From positions 62,001 to 126,000 of the forward strand of contig CALGRX010000020.1 of NCBI GenBank assembly GCA_937880755.1: a DNA stretch of 64,000 nt, given 5' to 3'. The DNA is from an uncultured Clostridia bacterium. GTDB lineage: Bacteria; Bacillota; Clostridia; Christensenellales; UBA3700. Below the pieces are notes generated by a model that ran no database searches, was not told where the DNA came from, and worked only from the letters and a program-made list of their open reading frames with translations. This document shows positions 9,624 to 17,778 of this stretch, piece by piece; position 1 is the stretch's first letter; every line of letters starts with the position of its first letter. The position numbers were made by a program, and so were the translations under genes.

Positions 9624-10293
9624 AACGCTTTTTTAGATCGGACGGACCTTGAATACTAACTCCGTCAGGGGTAAACAAAAACATACTATCGGCAATTCGC
9701 TGTTGAGCGCCACCCAAAGCGTAAATAGCGCCCGAAAGATAATCCATAATTCTTTGACAACCCTTATCGTTGATTTTGGACATATCAACGATGATAGCCT
9801 GTCTGTTGCGCAAACTGTCGATAATTGCTTGAACGTCTTGTATCGTCTTAGGGTAAGTGATTATCACGTTGCTATAGCTACCACAGCCCGTCTGTTCGTT
9901 GTTTTCTTCCCTCTTGCCTAACGAGAAAAACCCGCGTTTTTTCTTAGGCGGTTGAGAATACCGCACGGGCGCGCTGTATTGTTGGTTGTTGACGTCATAA
10001 TCAAACTCTTCTTCGCGAGGATAGGAAGGCTGTGCTCCAAACTGCTGTCCCGAATAAGGCTGCGCGCCGTAAGGTTGTGCCCCGTATGGCTGTTGTGGTG
10101 CTCCCGCACCGAATTGAGGCGGCTGAGAAGGATAGGTTTGAGGATTTCTCACGATAGGCGTAGGCTGAGCACCGTAAGACGAACGCTGTACGTAATCACG
10201 GTCGGCGTTAGGTCTGTTTTGATTAAAATCGCCGTTTCTTCTCGGTATAAATCTACCGTTATCGTCTTGAAAATTGTTGTTTCTATCGTCCAT
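9616..10293 (-). CDS. sepF: Cell division protein SepF
   Basis: 225 residues. SepF anchors and bundles FtsZ at the division site. The C-terminal SepF fold is about residues 130-220 (SNVIITYPK, then IVDMSKINDKGCQRIMDYLSG). The N-terminal 120 residues are a Gln/Pro/Tyr/Gly-rich linker with repeated QPYGAQ units, much longer than in Bacillus. The usual short amphipathic N-terminal membrane helix is not obvious. The start is the ATG after AGGAGGA; that ribosome site is fused to the yggS stop as TAGGAGG. The ylmE-sepF pairing is typical of Gram-positive division clusters. Confidence 0.9.
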   Translation of the reverse strand: MDDRNNNFQDDNGRFIPRRNGDFNQNRPNADRDYVQRSSYGAQPTPIVRNPQTYPSQPPQFGAGAPQQPYGAQPYGAQPYSGQQFGAQPSYPREEEFDYDVNNQQYSAPVRYSQPPKKKRGFFSLGKREENNEQTGCGSYSNVIITYPKTIQDVQAIIDSLRNRQAIIVDMSKINDKGCQRIMDYLSGAIYALGGAQQRIADSMFLFTPDGVSIQGPSDLKKRYD

Positions 10294-10301
10294 ATTTCCT
10301 C

Positions 10302-10997
10302 CTAACAGCGAGCACCGAAGAGCGCTCTGCCTATACGTATATAAGTAGGTTGCGCATACTTGATTGCGTATTGATAATCGTTGGTCATTCCGCAAGACAA
10401 AATATCTATATTTTGCTTGCCTTCCATTTGCTTTTTGAGAGTCTCGAACAAAGCTCTAAATTCGACGTACAAATTTTTAAGCATTTCACACTCGCCGAGA
10501 TTAGGCATAATCGCCATAATTCCACGCAATGCTATATTTGGATATTTTTCGCTCACGAGATGAGCAAAATCCAACAAATCTTCCTTATCTATTCCGCCCT
10601 TAGACAACTCGCTTCCCATATTGATTTCTATCAAGCAGTTGGCTTTTATACCGTGCTTTTTGGCTTGTTTGTCAATCTCTGATGCCAAGCTCTCTCTATC
10701 TAGCGAATGTATGAGGCACACCTTGTCAATTATATATTTGACCTTATTGCTCTGCAACTGACCTATCATATGCCATTTGAGATTGGGCGCAACGGGATAT
10801 TTAGCCACCAATTCTTGCACGTAGTTTTCACCCACGTCCTCAAACAAATTATACCTGGCTATCGTATCAATGAGCTCTATAGGTTTGGTCTTAGTTACGG
10901 CAATAATTTTGACGTCATAACCCTCTATGCCTTGCTTGGCAACTTGGATGTTTTTTAAGACGCAGGCAAGATTTTCTTCGATTTCTTCTCTATCCAT
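10302..10997 (-). CDS. yggS: YggS/YlmE family pyridoxal-phosphate homeostasis protein
   Basis: 231 residues, a single alanine-racemase-like barrel without the racemase C-terminal domain. The PLP-binding lysine is in IIAVTKTKP near residue 36; GENYVQEL and HMIGQLQSNKV are family signatures. The protein buffers PLP and affects amino-acid pools. It is first in an operon with sepF, lspA and rluD, equivalent to ylmE beside sepF (ylmF); ylmD, ylmG and ylmH are not present here. Confidence 0.93.
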   Translation of the reverse strand: MDREEIEENLACVLKNIQVAKQGIEGYDVKIIAVTKTKPIELIDTIARYNLFEDVGENYVQELVAKYPVAPNLKWHMIGQLQSNKVKYIIDKVCLIHSLDRESLASEIDKQAKKHGIKANCLIEINMGSELSKGGIDKEDLLDFAHLVSEKYPNIALRGIMAIMPNLGECEMLKNLYVEFRALFETLKKQMEGKQNIDILSCGMTNDYQYAIKYAQPTYIRIGRALFGARC

Positions 10998-11015
10998 AAC
11001 GATTACCTTGTATAT

Positions 11016-11044
11016 ATTGTAGCATATCTTTTATAATAAGTAAA
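11016..11044 (-). promoter_or_regulatory. Promoter of yggS-sepF operon
   Basis: TTTACT, 17-nt spacer, TACAAT on the minus strand, ending about 20 nt before the yggS start. The same -35 variant occurs before groES and galK. Confidence 0.5.
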
Positions 11045-11083
11045 TGATTTTTGTATTTTGCAAAATTCTCCGCAGACATACCA

Positions 11084-11119
11084 AAAATCTCCCGACCATA
11101 TTGCAAATCGAGAGATTTT
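11084..11119 (-). terminator. Terminator after the SSB-like gene
   Basis: On the minus strand a 12-bp stem (one G-U pair) with a 12-nt loop is followed by TTTTT. It lies about 120 nt beyond the stop of the gene at 11240. A second imperfect hairpin precedes it at 11126-11178. Confidence 0.65.
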
Positions 11120-11125
11120 ATTTCG

Positions 11126-11178
11126 TAATATCGGTTTCGTGTTATTCAACGACAATAACTATTACCAACCCGATATTA
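11126..11178 (-). other. Imperfect nested hairpin in the 3' region of the SSB-like transcript
   Basis: TAATATCGG (11126-11134) pairs with CCGATATTA (11170-11178), and inside it GTTATT pairs with AATAAC around a 7-nt loop. It could be a 3' stability element or part of the termination region; nothing shows a specific function. Confidence 0.35.
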
Positions 11179-11239
11179 AATCAAAATATATAATTATTAT
11201 TTATAATTATCGCGATATTATTATACATTTTTAGCTAAT

Positions 11240-11902
11240 TTAGAATAATGTAGAGGCAATTCGGCTCTTTTCCTTGTCGTCAAAATCTTCGGGGACTACC
11301 TCAATTTTGCTCACCGATACCTCGTAAGCTACCCTTTCTTGCGTACTCATATCCTCCAAAGTCTTGACGTAGGTTCTAGATTGTATTCTACCGGTCAAAG
11401 CCAATTTTGTACCTATCGACAGCGTACTAGAAAATCTTGCGTTTCTTCCCCACAATATACAAGGGATATAATCCGACTTATTGTACGCTCTATTGACGGC
11501 AATAAGCATATCGCAAATTTCTCTCTTGAAGGGCGTCGTGCGATAGACGGGCATTTTGCATACGTAACCAATTATCTCGATATTGTTGGAATTGACGCTA
11601 TCCACTTCTACGATATCTCTAACGAAAGCCGTCAATAGTAAGCGTGATTTTTCCCCCTCGACTTTGTTGTAACTGCGGAATTGCCCTACCACGCTAATTC
11701 TATCGCCAACCTTGATATCGTGTTGCAATAGCAATCGCTCCGATACGGTGATAGGCACTTCGTCTACTTGTCCCGACAATCTAGTTACAGACAATGAAGT
11801 TTCAAAAAAGCCTTCTTTGAATACCTCGTGTGAAAACTTAGGTACTTTGCTGACAACGCCTGTAAGCGTCAATTGATTATTGTTCATCTGTTCGTAATTC
11901 AT
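11240..11902 (-). CDS. Single-stranded DNA-binding-like protein with two OB folds
   Basis: 220 residues that appear to be two consecutive OB-fold units. The first covers about 8-95 (LTLTGVVSKV...DRISVVGQFRSY), the second about 105-205 (IEIIGYVCKM...LALTGRIQSRTY). Each shows the strand pattern and the CILWGRNA-type segment of SSB/PriB relatives. It lacks the acidic SSB tail tip (DDIPF-like) used to recruit partner proteins; instead it ends SRIASTLF. A strong AGGAGG precedes the ATG. It follows the deacetylase gene by 11 nt, so they share a transcript. It is probably an auxiliary SSB rather than the housekeeping one; its precise role is unknown. Confidence 0.7.
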   Translation of the reverse strand: MNYEQMNNNQLTLTGVVSKVPKFSHEVFKEGFFETSLSVTRLSGQVDEVPITVSERLLLQHDIKVGDRISVVGQFRSYNKVEGEKSRLLLTAFVRDIVEVDSVNSNNIEIIGYVCKMPVYRTTPFKREICDMLIAVNRAYNKSDYIPCILWGRNARFSSTLSIGTKLALTGRIQSRTYVKTLEDMSTQERVAYEVSVSKIEVVPEDFDDKEKSRIASTLF

Positions 11903-11913
11903 TTTATCCTCCT

Positions 11914-12672
11914 TTACTTTAGATGTTGAATTCCGTTGTTGTCAATGTAATAATTCTCTTGATAGACCAACTCGCTCATCGTCACTAGCTTATAGCCTTG
12001 GTTTTGTAGGTTGGATATTATCAGAGGAATAGCGTCCAAAATATTGTCGCTGTTGTTATGACACAATATTATCGAGCCCGACTTAGCTTTAGACGTTCTT
12101 TTGGCAATATCTTGCCCGCTCAAGCCCTTCCAATCCAGCGAATCGACGTCCCATTGTATACCAATCATAGATTTTTGTTCCAATACGCTCATCAAAGCAT
12201 TGTTGTAATCTCCAAAAGGCGCTCTAAAGAATTTAGGCGTTTTGCCCGTCAATTCTACAATTTTTGCGTTGACGTAATCTATCTCATCGCACTTTGTATC
12301 GTCGTCAAGTTTGCTCATATTGTAGTGATTCTTGGAGTGATTGCCTATCTCCATACCTGCCTCGTCAATCTTCTTGACCAATTCGGGATACTTATCAATC
12401 CAAAAGCCTACCAAGAAAAACGTTGCTTTGACGCCGTATTTGTTGAGCAGCTCCAATATTTGCTCGGTCTTATCACCACCCCAAGCGGCGTCAAATGTCA
12501 AAGCTACCAACTTGTCGTTCCTGTCCACGTTGTAGACGGGGATTTTTCTCTCGACTTTGCCGTTGTATACGGCTTGAACGTCACCGTTTAGAACGGCAAC
12601 TACTCCTACTGCGCAAAATACCACCAATAAAACCGTTGCAATTATTGCTTTTTTAGTGATGCTAAATATCAT
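11914..12672 (-). CDS. Polysaccharide deacetylase, CE4 family, PdaB-like
   Basis: 252 residues. An N-terminal membrane anchor or uncleaved signal (about 8-30) places the enzyme outside the membrane. The NodB domain shows LTFDAAWG near residue 58 (the motif seen in sporulation PdaB-type proteins, where the second Asp of TFDD is replaced), the metal pair in HSKNH, and RAPFGDYN. CE4 enzymes remove N-acetyl groups from peptidoglycan or chitin-like polymers. PdaB homologues act on spore cortex, which is consistent with a spore-forming ancestry but does not prove sporulation. It is first in an operon with the SSB-like gene. Confidence 0.85.
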   Translation of the reverse strand: MIFSITKKAIIATVLLVVFCAVGVVAVLNGDVQAVYNGKVERKIPVYNVDRNDKLVALTFDAAWGGDKTEQILELLNKYGVKATFFLVGFWIDKYPELVKKIDEAGMEIGNHSKNHYNMSKLDDDTKCDEIDYVNAKIVELTGKTPKFFRAPFGDYNNALMSVLEQKSMIGIQWDVDSLDWKGLSGQDIAKRTSKAKSGSIILCHNNSDNILDAIPLIISNLQNQGYKLVTMSELVYQENYYIDNNGIQHLK

Positions 12673-12686
12673 TTTTCACTCCTTAG

Positions 12687-12730
12687 ATTGTAACAAAACC
12701 CGCCAATCGAATTTTGTCAATTTTTGTCAA
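12687..12730 (-). promoter_or_regulatory. Probable extended -10 promoter of the deacetylase operon
   Basis: On the minus strand TGTTACAAT forms an extended -10. Two TTGACA hexamers lie upstream in tandem, 10 nt apart (12715-12720 and 12725-12730); the nearer is 22 nt from the -10, too far for a normal spacer, so the extended -10 probably carries recognition. Confidence 0.4.
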
Positions 12731-12813
12731 AAATGCTAATATATTGGCTTTCTCAACACTAAGTTATGCGCCAAAAACAGCAACAATACCAAAAATTTGT
12801 TCAAAATATACTG

Positions 12814-12842
12814 TTGACATATCTTCAAAAACAATATATACT
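12814..12842 (+). promoter_or_regulatory. Promoter of the SRP RNA gene
   Basis: TTGACA, 17-nt spacer, TATACT: near-perfect consensus, placing the transcript start at about 12849, exactly where the SRP RNA terminal helix begins. Confidence 0.85.
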
Positions 12843-12848
12843 ATTATC

Positions 12849-13115
12849 GTTGTGCTAGGTGGGGAGCTAGCGGTGCCCTGTATCTGCAATCCGCTACAGC
12901 AGAGCTGAAGGCTATTTTAGGCTTGAGCTATGCAAGGTCCGCCTCAGATAAGTGACGTTGATAACAAGGTCTTGTGCAATTGCACCCTGTGAACCATGTC
13001 AGGGCTTGACCGCAGCAGCATTAAGCAGATCGTGCGATGTGCCACGAGGTAGCTTTGAGGGAGTCAACTGTCTGAGTCACGCTTGGGTAGTTCTTGTCAA
13101 CGATAGATGCACAAC
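12849..13115 (+). ncRNA. ffs: Signal recognition particle RNA, long (Bacillus-type) form
   Basis: The 5' half has the Alu-domain signature GGTGGGGAGCTAGCGGTGCC resembling Bacillus scRNA, and the 3' half has the helix 8 core GTGAACCATGTCAGG...AGCAGCATTAAG that binds Ffh. The ends GTTGTGC and GCACAAC pair to close the molecule, giving about 267 nt. Helix 8 is capped by UGAC (13007-13010) where most bacteria have GGAA. A consensus promoter lies upstream and a terminator downstream. Confidence 0.93.
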
Positions 13116-13127
13116 CTTGACGACAAC

Positions 13128-13155
13128 GCCGGCGGTTTTCCGTCGGCTATTTTTA
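13128..13155 (+). terminator. Terminator of the SRP RNA
   Basis: GCCGGCGG and CCGTCGGC (one G-U) with a TTTT loop, followed by TATTTTT. It touches the stop codon of the convergent gene at 13153. Confidence 0.85.
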
Positions 13156-14094
13156 TGAATATTTTTGTCTCAAATCTTTGCTATTTAGAGCTATTTGTAC
13201 GGCATAATACCTAATGTCGCTGAGTACGTTAGCTTTTTGCTGTCCCGTAATCTCAATATTTGACAACAATGCAAGGCATATTCCCATATCCAAAGATATA
13301 TCGTCTACGACCTTTTGTCCCTCAAATTCGGCAGTTTTACTTTCAAAATACGCCTTTTGCACGGCGATATTAGTCTTTAGTTTAGCAATTTCGCTCTTTA
13401 CAACGCTCAAATCACCGTAGTTTTGCTCGTAATCGTATTGCAACGCTATCAAAGCCTCGATTATTTCGGCATAATATGATCCGTTACTTTCTAATATACT
13501 ATTCAAATCTTTGTCTTTGACTTTCAGGCGCAATATATTAACCTCTTTGACACAGCCGTTTTGATAGTTGACGGCAACCTTTTCCGCCTGCGCCCGTTCG
13601 GCAAATATATTGCCTAGGACAAGATATTTTTTATTGTCTTTGACAATATTCCCACTTGCTCCGCCTTTCCTAAACTCTAACGCACTCACTTTGGCAGTAT
13701 CGTAATCGTCATAGCTGTCTAATCCTACCAAATAATAGGTCTTTTCGACGTTTTTACTATCTATCATTTGCCCCCAAGCCGTCATTAGTTTGCCGTCCAC
13801 GACAAAGTCACTTATCACAAAGGTCGAAAGCACCACTATTATGATGGTTAGCACGAATATTGATATTTTATTAAGCACGCTTCGCCCGTTTTTGCGAGCT
13901 TTTTTGTCGGTTTTTTGTGTGCTTTCCACGTCCAAAGCAACTTCTTCGGGCGATACTTCATAATCAAAATCCACTTGTCTATCCCTTACCTTAGGATAGT
14001 CTATGTAGACGATTTGTGGCGAAAATTCTTCTCCCGATAGGTCGTCCGACTCGTCGATAGAACGATTGCGAAGATAAAATTTTGAATAATCCAT
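13153..14094 (-). CDS. Single-pass membrane protein with SPOR-like extracellular domain
   Basis: 313 residues from the chosen ATG. About 75 acidic cytoplasmic residues and a basic stop-transfer stretch (KKARKNGR) precede one membrane helix (about 78-100). The outside region begins with a segment of about 65 residues (TYYLVGLDSYDDY...KYLVLGNIFAERAQAEKVA) whose strand-helix-strand pattern resembles a SPOR peptidoglycan-binding repeat. About 140 helical residues follow. SPOR domains bind denuded glycan at septa or in spore walls. No ribosome site is visible before the ATG; an upstream frame extension of 25 residues is possible but looks artificial. I know no specific family name. Confidence 0.6.
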   Translation of the reverse strand: MDYSKFYLRNRSIDESDDLSGEEFSPQIVYIDYPKVRDRQVDFDYEVSPEEVALDVESTQKTDKKARKNGRSVLNKISIFVLTIIIVVLSTFVISDFVVDGKLMTAWGQMIDSKNVEKTYYLVGLDSYDDYDTAKVSALEFRKGGASGNIVKDNKKYLVLGNIFAERAQAEKVAVNYQNGCVKEVNILRLKVKDKDLNSILESNGSYYAEIIEALIALQYDYEQNYGDLSVVKSEIAKLKTNIAVQKAYFESKTAEFEGQKVVDDISLDMGICLALLSNIEITGQQKANVLSDIRYYAVQIALNSKDLRQKYS

Positions 14095-14151
14095 AATAAT
14101 ATATATGTCGAAAAGTTGTCTATAATACGAAAATTTTTCTTTCGATATGCA

Positions 14152-14179
14152 CAAAAAAATCGACGCCAAAGACGTCGAT
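14152..14179 (-). terminator. Terminator downstream of dCMP deaminase
   Basis: On the minus strand ATCGACG and CGTCGAT form a 7-bp stem with a 7-nt loop, then seven T. It sits about 110 nt past the comEB stop and just before the SPOR-like gene. Confidence 0.75.
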
Positions 14180-14288
14180 AATATTGATATTATTTAAAAT
14201 TTAGAGATTAGGTATTAATTATATTTTTATCGCGTTTGTTTGAATTACCTACTTTTCTAGTAACAATCAAACAAATATTGCCAACTTA

Positions 14289-14735
14289 TCAAGACAGCTG
14301 TTCTACGACTACGCCTGCTTGCTCAAACATTTTCATACCAAATTCGTCGGGATAGCCGTGCTTATAAACCACACGAGTGATGCCGGCGTTGATTATCATC
14401 TTGGCGCAAATAGTGCAAGGTTGGTGAGTGCAATATAGCGTACTACCGATGAGCGATACGCCAAGTCTTGCCGCTTGGATAATAGCGTTTTGCTCTGCGT
14501 GTACGGCGTAACAAATCTCGTGTCTGGTGCCGGAAGCAATACCCATATCGTTGCGAATACAACAGCCCCTCTCAACGCAACTGCTAATTCCACTACTAGC
14601 GCCGTTGTAGCCCGTAGTCAAAATTCTCTTATCCTTGACGATGACTGCGCCCACGTGTCTATCAGGCTTGTAACAGCTAGACCAAGTCGCAACCAATTCC
14701 GCCATTTCCAAAAATCTTGCGTCCCATTTATCCAT
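14289..14735 (-). CDS. comEB: Deoxycytidylate deaminase (ComEB-like)
   Basis: 148 residues. It converts dCMP to dUMP, supplying thymidylate synthesis. Zinc ligands are visible: HAE (His with the proton-shuttling Glu) and the PCTIC Cys pair; the RHVGAVIV start of the fold and CYAVHAEQNA are typical. The start is the ATG after TGAGGT; a 19-residue upstream extension is rejected. It is transcribed alone. In Bacillus the orthologue lies in the comE operon, but no competence genes are nearby here. Confidence 0.92.
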   Translation of the reverse strand: MDKWDARFLEMAELVATWSSCYKPDRHVGAVIVKDKRILTTGYNGASSGISSCVERGCCIRNDMGIASGTRHEICYAVHAEQNAIIQAARLGVSLIGSTLYCTHQPCTICAKMIINAGITRVVYKHGYPDEFGMKMFEQAGVVVEQLS

Positions 14736-14763
14736 AAAGTACCTCAAAAATTTTTCTATAAAT

Positions 14764-14792
14764 ATTGTATCATATCTCACCTTCCAAAACAA
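14764..14792 (-). promoter_or_regulatory. Promoter of comEB
   Basis: TTGTTT, 17-nt spacer, TACAAT on the minus strand, about 30 nt before the start codon. Confidence 0.45.
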
Positions 14793-14857
14793 GATAAAAA
14801 TGGATATTTAGGATAAATAATATACATATAGATATAATAAATATCGATATTCCTCGT

Positions 14858-14886
14858 ACCAAACAAAAACGTAACGTCGACAACGC
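14858..14886 (+). repeat. 29-bp direct repeat, copy 1
   Basis: Identical over 29 nt to 14971-14999 (begins ACCAAACAAAAACG, ends CGACAACGC). It lies outside the long inverted repeat of the same spacer. Confidence 0.85.
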
Positions 14887-14897
14887 CAATTAACCTA

Positions 14898-15026
14898 CTT
14901 CAAACGCCCAAATTGCGAGTTAGGCTAGGAGACGGCGTATTTTGCGTGGGGAGCGTACTAGGCGTACGTGACCAAACAAAAACGTAACGTCGACAACGCA
15001 TCACGACGCAATTTGGGCGTTTGAAG
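14898..15026. repeat. 129-bp element bounded by 20-bp perfect inverted repeats
   Basis: Arms 14898-14917 and 15007-15026 are exact reverse complements (CTTCAAACGC... and ...GCGTTTGAAG). Between them is a GC-richer 89-bp core with a doubled GCGTAC and the second copy of the 29-bp direct repeat (14971-14999). There is no reading frame of note. It could be a miniature mobile element or a structured RNA; copies elsewhere in the genome are not visible from this window. Confidence 0.7.
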
Positions 15027-15054
15027 ATATTTGCAAATAATTTACATAAATATA

Positions 15055-15083
15055 TTTACTTTGCCTACTTTCCGTGTTATAAT
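15055..15083 (+). promoter_or_regulatory. Promoter of groES-groEL
   Basis: TTTACT, 17-nt spacer, TATAAT; the start of transcription would fall at about 15090, immediately before the CIRCE-like operators. Confidence 0.65.
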
Positions 15084-15091
15084 ATCAAATG

Positions 15092-15141
15092 TTGGCAGTC
15101 TATGCTGTCGATTGCTAATACTCTAGGCAGTAGATTGCTAA
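15092..15141 (+). promoter_or_regulatory. Two overlapping CIRCE-like HrcA operators
   Basis: The first copy is TTGGCAGTC-N9-GATTGCTAA (15092-15118), 15 of 18 arm bases as in consensus TTAGCACTC-N9-GAGTGCTAA. The second is CTAATACTC-N9-GATTGCTAA (15115-15141), 14 of 18. They overlap by 4 bp and directly follow the promoter, the normal place for HrcA repression of groESL. HrcA itself is not in the window. Confidence 0.7.
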
Positions 15142-15168
15142 AATTGAAAATTAGGAGGCATTATATAT

Positions 15169-15453
15169 ATGAAAATTAAACCATTATTTGACCGTATAGT
15201 CATCAAGGCAGTAGAAACCCAAGAAAAAACTGCAAGCGGACTTTACTTAACGGCTTCTTCTCAAGAAAAGCCACAAGTTGCCGAAGTAATCGCAGTAGGA
15301 CCGGGTGGAACTATTGACGGCAAGGAAGTCGTTATGCAAATCAAGGTCGGCGACAAGATTTTTTACAACAAGTATGCAGGAAGCGACTTTAAGTTGGACG
15401 ACGAAGAAGTTACTATTCTCAAACAAAGCGACGTGCTCGCTATTATCGAATAA
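15169..15453 (+). CDS. groES: Co-chaperonin GroES
   Basis: 94 residues. The heptameric lid of the GroEL folding chamber. The mobile loop region (ETQEKTASGLYL) and the GGTIDGKEV roof segment are visible. AGGAGG at 15153-15158 precedes the ATG. It is followed by groEL after 14 nt and preceded by CIRCE-like operators, indicating heat-shock control by HrcA. Confidence 0.97.
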   Translation: MKIKPLFDRIVIKAVETQEKTASGLYLTASSQEKPQVAEVIAVGPGGTIDGKEVVMQIKVGDKIFYNKYAGSDFKLDDEEVTILKQSDVLAIIE

Positions 15454-15464
15454 GGAGGCTTTAG

Positions 15465-17099
<1,635 letters not shown>

Positions 17100-17123
17100 A
17101 ATAAAATACGTCCACAAAACGTC

Positions 17124-17156
17124 AAAAGACCGAAGCCGTAGACTTCGGTCTTTTTT
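17124..17156 (+). terminator. Terminator of groES-groEL
   Basis: AAAAGACCGAAG and its complement around a 7-nt loop, ending in six T. It begins 24 nt after the groEL stop. Confidence 0.9.
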
Positions 17157-17206
17157 ATTCAAACCGCCCTGCACTTGTCTAAGCACAAAACGGCTCAAAT
17201 TGATTT

Positions 17207-17686
17207 TTATTCTGCTAGCAATCGCTCTTGCTCTGCCATAAAGTCCATATCGGCTTGCGATACGTACTTTTTGATATTTAGTCCGCTATCGAGCATACTC
17301 TGTAGCTCCGCTTTAGCATCGTTTAGATATTGAGTCAAACTATCGTTTTGCTTGGCGATTTCTTCGGGCAAGTGAGTATTCACATAATCCGTCCACTTGC
17401 GCGCAAATTCGCTCAGTCTTTCGCCTTCTAAGCAATACCTGACCTTAGAGGCGTATTCGATATTGCGTGCCTTTTCCACTGCCATAGCAAGGGCAAGGCT
17501 TGCCTCTTCCCTCTTACTTTCATACTCTTTGACTTTCTTTTGCAATTCGGCTTTTTCTTGTTCCAAAGTCAAAATTCTATCCTTATGTTCTAGCAAAACC
17601 TTGTCGTAGCCGCCTGCTATTTTTATCAAATATTCGTCCACTTCCTTGACGTCGTAGCCTTTTCTTCTTACCTTAAACTTTTCCAT
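17207..17686 (-). CDS. DivIVA-domain protein
   Basis: 159 residues. The N-terminal FKVRRKGYDVKEVDEYL matches the DivIVA/GpsB membrane-binding segment. A long coiled coil (about 25-75) and helical remainder follow. Such proteins target curved membrane at poles and septa and organise cell-wall synthesis. AGGAGG before the second ATG sets the start. It is away from the usual sepF cluster and stands as a single gene; a TATAAT at 17705-17710 may be its -10, but I see no clear -35 because the preceding pncB terminator occupies that space. Confidence 0.82.
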   Translation of the reverse strand: MEKFKVRRKGYDVKEVDEYLIKIAGGYDKVLLEHKDRILTLEQEKAELQKKVKEYESKREEASLALAMAVEKARNIEYASKVRYCLEGERLSEFARKWTDYVNTHLPEEIAKQNDSLTQYLNDAKAELQSMLDSGLNIKKYVSQADMDFMAEQERLLAE

Positions 17687-17725
17687 ACGTCCTCCTTGGT
17701 TTTGATTATACCCCAAAATAAAAGA

Positions 17726-17743
17726 TTGCTACCTAAGTAGCAA
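17726..17743 (-). terminator. Terminator of pncB
   Basis: TTGCTAC and GTAGCAA (7 bp, TTAG loop on the minus strand) followed by TCTTTTATTTT. It lies 36 nt beyond the pncB stop. Confidence 0.75.
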
Positions 17744-17778
17744 CCCTTAATTTGTCGACAAGTGTCTTGTTTTGTCGG

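Noticed and set aside
14858..14999. CRISPR array
   Set aside because: Only two copies of the 29-bp repeat, separated by 84 nt that contain an inverted repeat; no spacer pattern and no cas genes.
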